NCBI GenBank assembly: GCA_964499985.1
Contig: CAZCMX010000002.1
Location: forward strand, 1 to 64,000
Length of the DNA stretch: 64,000 nucleotides
Direction of reading: 5' to 3'
From: UBA5734 sp964499985
GTDB lineage: Bacteria > Bacillota > Clostridia > Saccharofermentanales > UBA5734
The position numbers and the translations under genes were made by a program. Under the pieces are notes generated by a model, which ran no database searches, was not told the DNA's origin, and saw only the letters and a list, made by a program, of their open reading frames with translations. This document shows, in pieces, positions 9,301-17,579 of this stretch (position 1 is the stretch's first letter; each line of letters begins with the position of its first letter).

Positions 9301-9730
9301 TGTGCGCAATTGGTTCCTCTTTGCAGCCAGTGAGCGCTGGCGTGAAGACAACAGTGAATATGAGCATTACACGGATTCCGGCGGCAAATCTGGCGGCCAG
9401 AAAGAAAAGCTGGCCTATACCGTCCTTGCAGCCAGTCTGGCATACCAGTTCGGTCTCGAATGGGGGGCGGTCCGCTCCCGGTCTTTCCGGTTTGTTGTCA
9501 TCGACGAAGCCTTTGGCCGTGGTTCGGATGAATCTGCCCAGTATGGCCTGCAATTATTTGCCCAGCTCAATCTCCAGCTCCTGATCGTCACGCCGTTGCA
9601 GAAAATCCACATCATTGAGCCCTTTGTCGCCACTGTCGGTTTTGTCCACAACGAAGAGGGGCGCAATTCAGTCCTGCGCAACCTCAGCATCGAGGAATAC
9701 CGGGCTGAGAAGAAGCGGGGTCCCGGATGA
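6365..9730 (+). CDS. jetC: Wadjet SMC-like ATPase JetC
   Basis: A 1121-residue SMC-type ATPase, the motor that extrudes DNA loops in Wadjet. Walker A GDIGSGKST is at residues 49-57. Long heptad-rich coiled coils run from about 270 to 480 and 630 to 770, with a hinge-like region between. The ABC signature SGGQKEKLAY lies near residue 1009, and Walker B FVVIDEAFGRG has Asp1047 and Glu1048. So both ATPase half-sites look complete. The start at 6365 (MAEQLLLELM) overlaps the jetB stop; a longer open frame back to 6206 lies wholly within jetB and is not used. Its last four bases ATGA are shared with jetD. Confidence 0.93.
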   Translation: MAEQLLLELMSDDTLAGFRLQRLEVYNWGTFDGRIWTLPLKGKNALLTGDIGSGKSTLVDAITTLLVPSQKISYNKAAGADSRERSLRSYVQGYYKTERQETFGSAKPVPLRDLNSYSVILGVFANEGYQKTVTLAQVYWMKDTTGTPERLLAACEKDLSIASDFSGFGKEMAGLRKQLRSKNVELFDTFPPYGAWFRRRFGIDNEQALDLFLQTVSLKSVGNLTGFVRDHMLEPFEVKPRIDALIQHYENLNRAHEAVLKAKRQVEMLEPLVADCEQYKEQELAASQLRTCREALHPWFATLKLDLLAKRLATLDEEKTRHNLAIARLEEQKKDQLARERELRRTIAQNGGDRLDSLEAEIQKSEHERDRRRKKAERYAELLQTLDVLPAQNEDAFASQMLEMANWLQTAREEEVRIQNDFNETHFNWTQEKQAYDGLATEIASLKSRRSNIDDKQVALRRQLSQALSLSEEEMPFAGELIRVRDDERDWEGAIERQLRNFGLSLLVPDQHYAKVSEWVDRTHLQGRLVYFRVRETVRPEAVALHPDSLVKKLQVKTDSPFYDWIEREISHRFDLACCLTPEQFRRETKAITRAGQTKAPGERHEKDDRHRIDDRSRYVLGWSNTEKIAALEKQAKALEKQLAELARRKSTLEKERVAVQKRLSQLAALGEYTDFRELDWQPLSIAIGRLEQEKRELEAASDLLKTLSEQLAQVETAQVETDNQLNERRDRRSKTEQKISDAEKLSQEAKVILQDSLSDAEALFATLESMREAALAGAQLTVESCDNREHEMRVWLQTRIDNEDRKLSRLNGKIIEAMTVYKQQWPLETHEVDIHLKASHEFAAMLAHLKADDLPRFEGQFKSLLNENTIREVANFQSQLNKERETIRERIAQINQSLTQIDYNPGRYISLEAQLSPDLEIREFQAELRACTEGTLTGSEQAQYSEAKFLQVRRIIERFRGRDDASDLDRRWTEKVTDVRNWFLFAASERWREDNSEYEHYTDSGGKSGGQKEKLAYTVLAASLAYQFGLEWGAVRSRSFRFVVIDEAFGRGSDESAQYGLQLFAQLNLQLLIVTPLQKIHIIEPFVATVGFVHNEEGRNSVLRNLSIEEYRAEKKRGPG

Positions 9731-10908
9731 ACTGGACCTATCCGGCTGACATCAAAGCCTTTGTCCAGAAGCTGTGGGACCGCGGGACGCTTTTAGCCGC
9801 CCTGGCCCGAGGGGAGTCGTTTGGCCCTTTGCATGTGCCCCTCAGGGGGCCGACCTCCAGTGAACTGAGCGAGCGTTTTTCCGAGGTGCGCCAATGGATC
9901 GGGAAATTGGCCGGATCGGAGAAGCACTACCGGATCGAGTGGCGGCAAGTCAATCACCGGATCATCGGCAGCAATGAAATTCCGGTTGCCATCCGGATCG
10001 ATACTTTGGACGATGCCCTGGCCTTGATCCACAAGGAAAGAGAAGCCGAGCTGTTTTCAGATTTGCTGGCACTTGCTAACCAGCAACAGCCGGAGCTGCT
10101 GCCGTGGCTGGTCAAGCGACCGCTGAGGGCACTGGAACTTTTTGATGAGTGGCCCCGCCTGCTCGCATTGATCGCCTGGCTGCAACAACATCCGCGGCCT
10201 GGGATCTATCTGCGCCAGATCGACCTGCCTGGCATCCATACCAAATGGATCGAAGGTTTGCGCGGTGTCTTGATCGAGCTTTTCGACCTGGCTCTAAACC
10301 CTGCGCAGATCGATCCCCGGTTCACCGGTGTAGCTGGCTTTTGCCGCCGCTATGGGTTTCTCGATAAACCCTTGTGCGTGCGATTTCGCCTGCTCGACCC
10401 CGCGATCCCGTTGCTGCCCGTCGAATCAGATCAGGATATCACCGTCACTGCAGACAGCTTTGCGCAGCTGGACCTACCGGTCCGGACCGTTTTCATGACC
10501 GAAAATGAAATCAATTTCCTGGCTTTCCCGACCATCCCGGGTGCCCTGGTTATATTTGGTTCCGGTTATGGCTTTGATGCGCTGAAGGAAGCACGCTGGC
10601 TCCAAAACCGCGACTTCTATTACTGGGGTGATCTCGATACCCACGGTTTTGCGATCCTCAACCAATTGCGCGGGCTGTATCCACATGCCCAGTCCTTCCT
10701 GATGGACGAACAGACTCTGCTGGCGCATCGTTTGCTCTGGGGCAGGGAAGACCGCCCCGAAATCCGGCCCCTGACCCGGCTCACAGACGAAGAATGTGGC
10801 GTCTACGACCGGTTGCGACTGAATCACTGGGGGGACCAGATTCGTCTGGAACAAGAGCGGATTGGCTTTGGCTGGATCCAGCAAGCATTGGATCACTTGA
10901 TGCGATAG
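9727..10908 (+). CDS. jetD: Wadjet nuclease JetD (DUF3322-DUF2220, Toprim)
   Basis: A 393-residue protein with an N-terminal DUF3322 arm and a C-terminal DUF2220 Toprim domain. JetD dimers cut circular DNA after the JetABC motor has reeled it in, which removes plasmids. Catalytic acidic residues are visible: Glu259 in TENEINFLAFP, and Asp302 and Asp304 in YYWGDLDTHGF. FGSGYGFDAL near residue 277 is the usual linking glycine-rich loop. These all look intact, so the nuclease should be active. The start codon overlaps jetC's stop (ATGA), implying translational coupling. It closes the operon; an AT-rich region follows. Confidence 0.93.
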   Translation: MNWTYPADIKAFVQKLWDRGTLLAALARGESFGPLHVPLRGPTSSELSERFSEVRQWIGKLAGSEKHYRIEWRQVNHRIIGSNEIPVAIRIDTLDDALALIHKEREAELFSDLLALANQQQPELLPWLVKRPLRALELFDEWPRLLALIAWLQQHPRPGIYLRQIDLPGIHTKWIEGLRGVLIELFDLALNPAQIDPRFTGVAGFCRRYGFLDKPLCVRFRLLDPAIPLLPVESDQDITVTADSFAQLDLPVRTVFMTENEINFLAFPTIPGALVIFGSGYGFDALKEARWLQNRDFYYWGDLDTHGFAILNQLRGLYPHAQSFLMDEQTLLAHRLLWGREDRPEIRPLTRLTDEECGVYDRLRLNHWGDQIRLEQERIGFGWIQQALDHLMR

Positions 10909-11012
10909 GCCTGGACTGGCTACAAACACGGCAATTGCCGCCCCGGGTGCCACCCGTCACGCCGCCTGCCACTTTCTCAAATCTGCCAATCCGTATAAAC
11001 AATAAAAATATA

Positions 11013-11040
11013 TTGAAAAACGATAAATATATGCTATGCT
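11013..11040 (+). promoter_or_regulatory. Probable promoter for the DUF2975/HTH operon
   Basis: TTGAAA at 11013-11018 and TATGCT at 11035-11040 with a 16-base spacer, in a markedly AT-rich stretch (about 10995-11040), 31 bases before the gene start. The repeated ATAT/ATATAT blocks in and around the spacer could serve as an operator for the small HTH protein encoded downstream. Confidence 0.5.
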
Positions 11041-11070
11041 GGAATCAAAACCAATGCAGAGGTATTGTCC

Positions 11071-11553
11071 ATGAAGCGTGGTTCTACGTTGTTTCTCAAA
11101 GTCTCTGTTTTTCTGATCGGGCTGCCGGTTCTTGTCGCCTGCATCTTTCTGGTCCCCGGACTTTCCCACCTGATCACCCGCTATTCGCCTGAGCTCATTT
11201 TTCTCCGGCCACTCTTTCTGGCCGGTGTCTATGGTTCAGCTCTGGTCTTTTTCCAGGCCCTCTACCAGGCCTTTGGCCTGCTCAACCTGATCGACCGCAG
11301 CGAGGCTTTTTCTGCTGCTGCTGTCCGCGGCCTGAAAAACATCAAAATCTCGGCTGTGATCATCAGCATCCTCTATCTCGCCCAGCTGCCTTTGCTGTAT
11401 CTGATGGCGGAGGGTGATGATGCACCCGGCCTGATCGTGCTCGGCCTTCTGATCATTTTCGCCTCGCTGGTCATTGCGGTATTCGCCGCTGTTTTGCAAC
11501 GACTCCTCAATGATGCCATCTTGCTCAAGTCTGAAGTCGACTTGACGGTGTGA
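11071..11553 (+). CDS. DUF2975 membrane protein
   Basis: A 160-residue protein with four hydrophobic helices (about 8-30, 48-70, 92-115 and 122-148), the layout of the DUF2975 family. The LIDRSEAFS motif between helices two and three is typical. Members are found next to a small YozG-like HTH protein, as here, where that gene follows 10 bases later. AGAGG precedes ATG 11071; a TTG at 11065 is a less likely start. The molecular role is unknown. Confidence 0.8.
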   Translation: MKRGSTLFLKVSVFLIGLPVLVACIFLVPGLSHLITRYSPELIFLRPLFLAGVYGSALVFFQALYQAFGLLNLIDRSEAFSAAAVRGLKNIKISAVIISILYLAQLPLLYLMAEGDDAPGLIVLGLLIIFASLVIAVFAAVLQRLLNDAILLKSEVDLTV

Positions 11554-11563
11554 GGAGGGGGCT

Positions 11564-11776
11564 ATGGCGATCGTGATCAATCTCGATGTGATGCTGGCTC
11601 GACGCAAAATGAGTGTCACGGAGCTGACTGAGAAGGTCGGCATCACGATGGCCAACCTGTCGATCCTGAAAAATGGCAAGGCCAGGGCGATACGATTTTC
11701 AACGCTGGATGCCATCTGCCAGGCGCTCGACTGCCAGCCGGGTGATATCCTGGAATACCGCTCTAAGGAGGAGTGA
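11564..11776 (+). CDS. Small Xre-family HTH regulator, YozG-like
   Basis: A 70-residue Cro/C1-type helix-turn-helix protein. The segment VTELTEKVGITMANLSILKN near residues 17-36 contains the two HTH helices, followed by ARAIRFSTLDAICQALDCQPGDILEY, the standard end of the family. GGAGGGG precedes the ATG. It lies between a DUF2975 gene and a membrane protein gene. It probably autoregulates the operon, as related proteins do; no ligand domain is present. Confidence 0.9.
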   Translation: MAIVINLDVMLARRKMSVTELTEKVGITMANLSILKNGKARAIRFSTLDAICQALDCQPGDILEYRSKEE

Positions 11777-11780
11777 CACC

Positions 11781-13034
11781 TTGGACATGAAAGATAAAAT
11801 CCTCAGCAATCTGGAATCCCCCCATGATCTGGAACTGCTTTTTCGCCAGGACCCGGATGCTTTTCGCCGGGATTTTCCGCAAGCGCTCATCGAATCGCCT
11901 GAATCCATCGTGCTGGCTGTCTGGCAGGAGCGGCTCACCGACCAGGAAAAGGCAGCTGAAACCCGATCCGCCTGGTTGACCCGTGACCTGCGCCTGGCTC
12001 TGCTGCTGGCAGTCCTGGCTGGCCTATGCACCAGAACGATCCTGTATTTTTCGCTCGAACAAGCGATCGCTCCGGTCAATATCCTGTATGGCGTCGTTCC
12101 CTTCCTGGCTGCCTATTTTGTCATCAGACAAAAGCCGGCTCCCAAACTGCTGCTGACCTTGGCCGGCCTGTTTCTGGGAACCCTGGTTTACTTCAACGTC
12201 CTGCCTCTGGAAGAGACCGACAGCATCATCATGGCCTATCTGCATTTACCCGTTTTCCTCTGGGTCGTCCTCGGGATAGCCTATACGGGCAATGATTTTC
12301 GCCAATCCGAGGCGAGACTTTCCTATATCCGGTTCAATGGCGAATTTGCCATTGCTTATGCGATCTTTGCCATCAGTGGCATGATCTTGACAGCCCTGAG
12401 CCTGATGCTGTTTGACCTCGCACTGCCAGGCCAGGACTTCGCCAAATTCTACATGGAAAATGTCGTCGTTTTCGGCGCGGCCGCCTTGGCACTCGTTGCG
12501 ACCGACCTGGTCATGACCCAGCTTAAGCTGGCCAAAACCATGGCCCCCTGGATCGCCCGGATCTTCAGCCCACTGGTCTTTCTGACCTTGCTGGCCTATC
12601 TGGCCGTGCTTTTCATAGCTGGCCGCAATCCATTCCTGGACCGTGATTTCCTGATTGCTTTCAATGGCATTTTGCTCGTTGTCCTGGCCATCACCATTTT
12701 TACCTTGACGGAAAAATCGCACGCGGACAAGCAGCAATGGGGTGATCTGCTCAATGTCGCCCTGATCAGCCTGGCTTTGATCATTGATATCGTTGCCCTG
12801 GCATCGATTTTATTCCGGCTTTCCACCTTTGGCCTGACCCCTAACCGGATTGTGGTGCTCGGCGTCAATCTGCTGATCGGCGGACATCTGGCCTGGATTT
12901 TGGCTGCCTATGCCCAATTCCTGCGCAAAAAAGCAGCCCCGCTGGTCATCTTGCGGGCGGTCACACAGTACCTGCCCGCTTATGGTGCCTGGGCTGCTTT
13001 TGTTTTCCTGGTTTTTCCCTGGATCTTTCGCTGA
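11781..13034 (+). CDS. Polytopic membrane protein, DUF4153-like
   Basis: A protein of 417 residues with a soluble N-terminal part (about 60 residues, acidic and helical) followed by roughly ten to eleven hydrophobic helices. The late stretch RLSTFGLTPNRIVVLGVN resembles the DUF4153 signature. AAGGAGGAG at 11765-11773 sits in the end of the HTH gene, seven bases before TTG 11781 and 13 before ATG 11787, so I favour the TTG. It is the third gene of the DUF2975-HTH unit. Function is unknown; the family name is a moderate-confidence call from one motif and topology. Confidence 0.65.
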   Translation: MDMKDKILSNLESPHDLELLFRQDPDAFRRDFPQALIESPESIVLAVWQERLTDQEKAAETRSAWLTRDLRLALLLAVLAGLCTRTILYFSLEQAIAPVNILYGVVPFLAAYFVIRQKPAPKLLLTLAGLFLGTLVYFNVLPLEETDSIIMAYLHLPVFLWVVLGIAYTGNDFRQSEARLSYIRFNGEFAIAYAIFAISGMILTALSLMLFDLALPGQDFAKFYMENVVVFGAAALALVATDLVMTQLKLAKTMAPWIARIFSPLVFLTLLAYLAVLFIAGRNPFLDRDFLIAFNGILLVVLAITIFTLTEKSHADKQQWGDLLNVALISLALIIDIVALASILFRLSTFGLTPNRIVVLGVNLLIGGHLAWILAAYAQFLRKKAAPLVILRAVTQYLPAYGAWAAFVFLVFPWIFR

Positions 13035-13145
13035 GCCGTTTCTGACGGCCTTCACGCCTCGGCTCAGGAGGGGCAGAGCACCCCGCTTCCGCGGTTCGGT
13101 TCATACCCGGAGCCCGGGCGCGCCACCCTGGTCCGCCGGTCGGTT

Positions 13146-14330
13146 TTAGAGTCCCATTTCCTGACGCACTGCAGCAAATGTCCGGATGGCAAAGTCCAAA
13201 TCTTCTTGGGTATGGGCTGCTGAGATCTGGGTGCGGATCCGCGCTTTGCCCTGGGGCACGACGGGGTAGAAGAAGCCGACGACAAAAACGCCGCGCTCGA
13301 TCATGCGCCGGGACATCTCCTGGGCCAGGCGGGCATCGCCGAGCATGACCGGTACGATCGGGTGGATGCCCTGACCGACGGAAAAACCGGCTTGGACCAT
13401 CTGTTCCCGGTAATAGGCGGTATTGGCAAAAAGCTTGTCGCGAAGCTCAGTCGATGCCATGAGCAGCTCAAGCACCCGGATCGAGGCGGCGGCGATCGCT
13501 GGCGCCAGCGTATTCGAGAACAGATAGGGCCGCGAGCGCTGGCGCAGAAGGTCGATGATTTCCTTTCTGGCGCTGACATAGCCACCGCTGGCGCCACCGA
13601 GGGCTTTGCCGAGGGTGCCGGTCAGGATATCCACCCGGCCCATGACGTCTGCATGCTCGTGTGTGCCGCGGCCTGTTTTCCCCATGAATCCGACAGCGTG
13701 GCTGTCATCGACCAAAACCAGGGCCGAATAGCGGTCAGCCAAATCGCAGATTGATTTCAGGTCAGCGATCGTCCCATCCATTGAAAAAACACCGTCCGTG
13801 ACGATGACCCGGATCCGGGCGTTTACGGCTGCCTGCAGCTGGGCCTCCAGATCAGCCATATCGTTGTTCTTGTAGCGGAAGCGCTGGGCCTTGCACAGAC
13901 GGATGCCGTCAATCAGGCTGGCATGGTTGAGCTCGTCGCTGATGATTGCGTCCTGGTCTGTGAGCAGCGCTTCGAAAACGCCGCCATTGGCGTCGAAGCA
14001 GGAGGAATAGAGAATGGTATCCTCCAGGCCGAGAAAGTCCGAAAGCTTTGCCTCGAGCTGCTTGTGGACCGCCTGGGTGCCGCAGATGAAACGGACAGAT
14101 GACAGTCCATAGCCCCATTGGTCCAATGCGGCCTGGGCGGCCTGGATGACCTCCGGATGGCTCGACAGGCCCAGGTAATTGTTGGCGCACAGGTTGAGGA
14201 TCTGGTCGCGGCCGGCAAACCGGATCCGCGCCCCTTGGGCACTTTCCAGGACGCGTTCATCCTTCCACAGGCCACTGGCCTGGATTTTTTCGGCTTCGGT
14301 TCGGAACAGGTCGATTGCCTTGTGGTCCAT
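13146..14330 (-). CDS. kbl: Glycine C-acetyltransferase (2-amino-3-ketobutyrate CoA ligase)
   Basis: A 394-residue PLP enzyme that splits 2-amino-3-ketobutyrate with CoA to glycine and acetyl-CoA, the second step of threonine breakdown. Seen are NYLGLSSHPEV near residue 50, SCFDANGGVFE near residue 115, VLVDDSHAVGFMG near residue 205 and the PLP lysine in GTLGKALGGASGGY near residue 240. Length matches E. coli Kbl (398). AGGAGGA lies 11 bases before the ATG at 14330; an upstream TTG at 14339 is too close to that site. It follows tdh on the same strand 84 bases later, forming a tdh-kbl pair. Confidence 0.95.
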   Translation of the reverse strand: MDHKAIDLFRTEAEKIQASGLWKDERVLESAQGARIRFAGRDQILNLCANNYLGLSSHPEVIQAAQAALDQWGYGLSSVRFICGTQAVHKQLEAKLSDFLGLEDTILYSSCFDANGGVFEALLTDQDAIISDELNHASLIDGIRLCKAQRFRYKNNDMADLEAQLQAAVNARIRVIVTDGVFSMDGTIADLKSICDLADRYSALVLVDDSHAVGFMGKTGRGTHEHADVMGRVDILTGTLGKALGGASGGYVSARKEIIDLLRQRSRPYLFSNTLAPAIAAASIRVLELLMASTELRDKLFANTAYYREQMVQAGFSVGQGIHPIVPVMLGDARLAQEMSRRMIERGVFVVGFFYPVVPQGKARIRTQISAAHTQEDLDFAIRTFAAVRQEMGL

Positions 14331-14414
14331 GAAAATCAAAGTCCTCCTGGTTTATTGATTGCTGCCCTGCTGCCTTTGGCCTGCCAGGGATGCACCTGAA
14401 ATGAGGTAAATGGC

Positions 14415-15458
14415 TCACTCCCAGTCGAGCACGACTTTGCCGGAATTGCCGGAAATCATCGCGGCAAAGCCCTTTTCGTAATCCGTATAATGGAAGTGGT
14501 GGGTGATGACTGGGGAAATATCCAGGCCAGTCTGGATCATCGCGGTCATCTTGTACCAGGTTTCATACATTTCCCGGCCATAGATGCCATGGATGGTCAG
14601 GCCGTTGAAAACCACCTTGTCCCAGTCGATGATGGTGCCCGGCTTCTGGATGCCGAGCATGGCAATCTTGCCGCCATGGCACAGAACATCGACCATGGTG
14701 CGGAAGGCCTCGGCATTGCCGGACATTTCCAGTCCGACATCAAAGCCCTCCTTCATATCCAGCTTCGTCATGGCATCCTGGATGCTTTCGGTGCGCACAT
14801 CGACAGTCAGAGTCGCGCCCATCCGTTTGGCCAGCTCCAGGCGGAAGGGATTGACATCTGAAATGACCACATACCGGGCTCCGGCATGCTTGGCCACGGC
14901 TACGGCCATGATACCGATCGGTCCAGCGCCGGTGATCAGGACATCCTCACCCAGGACATTGAAGGCCAGGGCAGAATGGACCGCATTACCAAGCGGATCG
15001 AAGCAGCTGATGATGTCGAGGGGAATCTGAGGATCGCAGTGCCAGACATTGGTGACCGGAATCGACAGGTATTCGGCAAAAGCGCCGGGCCGGTTGACCC
15101 CCACGCCACTGGTCTTATTGCATAGGTGGCGCCGGCCGGCCAGGCAATTGCGGCATCGTCCGCAAACCACATGACCTTCGCCCGATACAATATCACCGAC
15201 GGCAAAATCATGCACATTGCTGCCAATGGCCGCGATTTTGCCGACAAATTCATGGCCGATGGTCATCGGCACCGGGATGGTTTTCTGGGACCATTCATCC
15301 CAGTTGTAAATATGGACATCTGTGCCGCAAATCGATGTCTTGATGATTTTGATCAGGACATCATTGATGCCGATTTCCGGAACCGGCACTTCGTCGAGCC
15401 ATAAGCCCGGCTGAGCATGCTTTTTGACCAGTGCTTTCATCATCTGCCTGTCTGCCAT
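14415..15458 (-). CDS. tdh: L-threonine 3-dehydrogenase
   Basis: A 347-residue zinc alcohol dehydrogenase-type enzyme oxidising threonine to 2-amino-3-ketobutyrate with NAD+. The catalytic-zinc region SICGTDVHIYNWDEWSQKT and GHEFVGKI, the structural-zinc cysteines CGRCRNCLAGRRHLC, and the Rossmann GAGPIGIMAVAVAKH are all present and nearly identical to E. coli Tdh. The start MADRQMMKAL at 15458 has GGGAGG nine bases upstream; the frame extends further upstream without a ribosome site. Its product feeds Kbl encoded next. Confidence 0.96.
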   Translation of the reverse strand: MADRQMMKALVKKHAQPGLWLDEVPVPEIGINDVLIKIIKTSICGTDVHIYNWDEWSQKTIPVPMTIGHEFVGKIAAIGSNVHDFAVGDIVSGEGHVVCGRCRNCLAGRRHLCNKTSGVGVNRPGAFAEYLSIPVTNVWHCDPQIPLDIISCFDPLGNAVHSALAFNVLGEDVLITGAGPIGIMAVAVAKHAGARYVVISDVNPFRLELAKRMGATLTVDVRTESIQDAMTKLDMKEGFDVGLEMSGNAEAFRTMVDVLCHGGKIAMLGIQKPGTIIDWDKVVFNGLTIHGIYGREMYETWYKMTAMIQTGLDISPVITHHFHYTDYEKGFAAMISGNSGKVVLDWE

Positions 15459-15628
15459 ACAAGGGTACCTCCCGCTGATTCCATTATAATCAATCCTTTT
15501 GGGCAATGTTGCATTCAACCCCCTTCATGTTGAGCAATTTTTGCCACAGAATCAACAAGAATCAGGAGTCAGACGCGACAGGCTGCAAGATATGATGGAC
15601 AAAGATCAAACAAAAGGAGCACTATACC

Positions 15629-17386
15629 ATGGCTGTTGATTTGCGTCAGAAACCTTATTTCCTCGATGACGAAGGAATCCGCTGGGTCCAGGACACGATT
15701 GCCGGCATGACAACGGAAGAAAAAATCGGCCAGCTTTTTGTCAATATGGGGGCCAGCCGCGACGAGAGCTATTTGAAAAGTGTCGTCGATACGTATCATA
15801 TCGGTGCGGTCCGCTACAATCCGGGCCTTGCCGGAGAGGTTTATGAGCAGAACCGGATCCTGCAGGAAAACAGCAAAATCCCGCTCCTGATCGCGGCCAA
15901 TACGGAAGCCGGTGGCAATGGCGCCTGCCGGGATGGCACGGAAGTCGGCTACCACGTCAAAGTTGCCGCTACCAATGACCCCCATTATGCCTATGAACTG
16001 GGCCGGATCTCTGGGGTCGAGGCCGCTGCCGTTGGCTGCAACTGGAGCTTTGCGCCGATCGTTGACATTCTCTATAACTGGCGCAATCCGATCATCTCCA
16101 GCCGGGCTTTCTCCAATGATCCGGAAAAGGTCCTGGCCATGAGCCTGGCCTATATGAAGGGGATCCGGGAGAGCAATATTGCCCCGGCCGCCAAGCATTT
16201 CCCGGGTGACGGGGTCGACGAGCGCGACCAGCACCTGTCTTTTTCGGTGAATGCCTTCAGCTGTGAAGACTGGGATGCGACCTATGGCAAGGTTTACCAG
16301 GGCCTGATTGATGCCGGTCTGCCTTCGATCATGGCGGGCCATATCCATCTGCCTGCCTATACGCGCCGCTTCAATCCGGACCAGCCGGAGTCGGCGATGC
16401 TTCCCGCCACCTTGTCCAAGGAGCTGATCACCGACCTGCTGAAGGGCCAGATGGGCTTCAATGGCGTCGTGGTTACAGATGCCAGCCATATGGTCGCCAT
16501 GACCGCCTCCATGAAACGGCGCGATATGCTGCCAACCTCGATTGCTGCAGGCTGTGATCTGTTCTTGTTCTTTAATGATCCGGACGAAGATTTCGGCTAT
16601 ATGATGGACGGCTACAAAAACGGCATCATCACCGAAGAACGCCTGCGGGATGCCCTGACGCGCATTCTCGGCCTGAAGGCCATGCTCGGCCTGCACAAGA
16701 AGGCCAAGTCTGACCTGCTGCTGCCCAAGGCTGAGGCCCTGGCCAAGATCGGCCTGCCGGAAAACAAGGCTGTCTTCAGCCAGGTTGCTGACAAGGCGAT
16801 CACACTGGTCAAGAACAAGCAGGACATTTTTCCGCTGGACCCTGCAAAGACTAGGCGCATCCTGCTGGTTGAAGTCAAAGGTCCGGAAAGCCAGTTCGGC
16901 AAGGCCATCGCCGGCGGTGGCAATCCACTCGCCGACCTCAGGGACTTGCTGGCGGCAGAAGGCTTCGATGTCGCGATCTATGAATCACCCCTGGACAAGA
17001 TCATGAAGCTGCCAGAAAGCGAGATCGCCAAGGGCATTATGAATGTCTATGCCCAGAAACGGCCGATCTGTGAATTGACTGACAACTATGACCTGATCAT
17101 CAGCGTGGCCAATGTTGTGCCCGGGACCGTGCAGCGTGTGCTCTGGCCGGCCGCCAAGGGGACGCCGGATATTCCGTTCTATGTCTTTGAAGTGCCTTCG
17201 ATCTTTGTCTCCGTCCAGTGCCCTTTCCATCTGGCTGATGTGCCCCAGATGCAGACCTATATCAATACCTACGATGCCAGGCAGGAGACGCTCCGGCTGC
17301 TGGTCGAGAAAATGGTCGGCCGGTCCGCATTCACCGGCATCAGCCCGGTCGATGCCTTCTGCGGTTTCGTGGATACGCATTATTGA
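15629..17386 (+). CDS. Glycoside hydrolase family 3, beta-N-acetylhexosaminidase type
   Basis: A 585-residue GH3 enzyme. The N-terminal TIM barrel contains KHFPGDGVDERDQHLS near residue 190, carrying the NagZ-like Lys-His-Phe-Pro-Gly and an Asp-x-His dyad, and VVVTDASHM near residue 285 with the nucleophile Asp. A second alpha/beta sandwich domain follows after about residue 385. No signal peptide is present, so it is probably cytoplasmic and acts on imported or recycled amino-sugar oligosaccharides such as muropeptides. AAAGGAG precedes the start. A strong terminator follows, so it appears monocistronic. The exact substrate is not determined. Confidence 0.9.
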   Translation: MAVDLRQKPYFLDDEGIRWVQDTIAGMTTEEKIGQLFVNMGASRDESYLKSVVDTYHIGAVRYNPGLAGEVYEQNRILQENSKIPLLIAANTEAGGNGACRDGTEVGYHVKVAATNDPHYAYELGRISGVEAAAVGCNWSFAPIVDILYNWRNPIISSRAFSNDPEKVLAMSLAYMKGIRESNIAPAAKHFPGDGVDERDQHLSFSVNAFSCEDWDATYGKVYQGLIDAGLPSIMAGHIHLPAYTRRFNPDQPESAMLPATLSKELITDLLKGQMGFNGVVVTDASHMVAMTASMKRRDMLPTSIAAGCDLFLFFNDPDEDFGYMMDGYKNGIITEERLRDALTRILGLKAMLGLHKKAKSDLLLPKAEALAKIGLPENKAVFSQVADKAITLVKNKQDIFPLDPAKTRRILLVEVKGPESQFGKAIAGGGNPLADLRDLLAAEGFDVAIYESPLDKIMKLPESEIAKGIMNVYAQKRPICELTDNYDLIISVANVVPGTVQRVLWPAAKGTPDIPFYVFEVPSIFVSVQCPFHLADVPQMQTYINTYDARQETLRLLVEKMVGRSAFTGISPVDAFCGFVDTHY

Positions 17387-17434
17387 GCGCAGCAGCGAGC
17401 GCGAACGGACAACTGGCTAACCGCATATGACGAC

Positions 17435-17481
17435 AAAAGACTATCTCCGGGATCTGAACGGATCTGGAGATAGTCTTTTTT
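17435..17481 (+). terminator. Rho-independent terminator after GH3 gene
   Basis: A perfect 14-bp stem (AAAAGACTATCTCC at 17435-17448 with GGAGATAGTCTTTT at 17466-17479) and a run of six T at 17476-17481. Located 50 bases past the GH3 stop codon. Confidence 0.9.
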
Positions 17482-17579
17482 GGCAGCCACTGGTATTTTC
17501 TAGCAGATTTATCTAGAATCGGAATGAACCGATGACAGGACCATTCGGTGCCATGACAGGCTTCCAGGAGTGCTTAGCG

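Noticed and set aside
10944..10957. Short palindromes CGGCAATTGCCG and CGGGTGCCACCCG after jetD
   Set aside because: No T run and a one-base loop in the second; likely chance in GC-rich sequence.
13031..13067. Hairpin CTGAGCCG/CGGCTCAG between the DUF4153-like gene and kbl
   Set aside because: The stem is good but there is no T run on either strand after it, so it is not a convincing intrinsic terminator; I did not list it.
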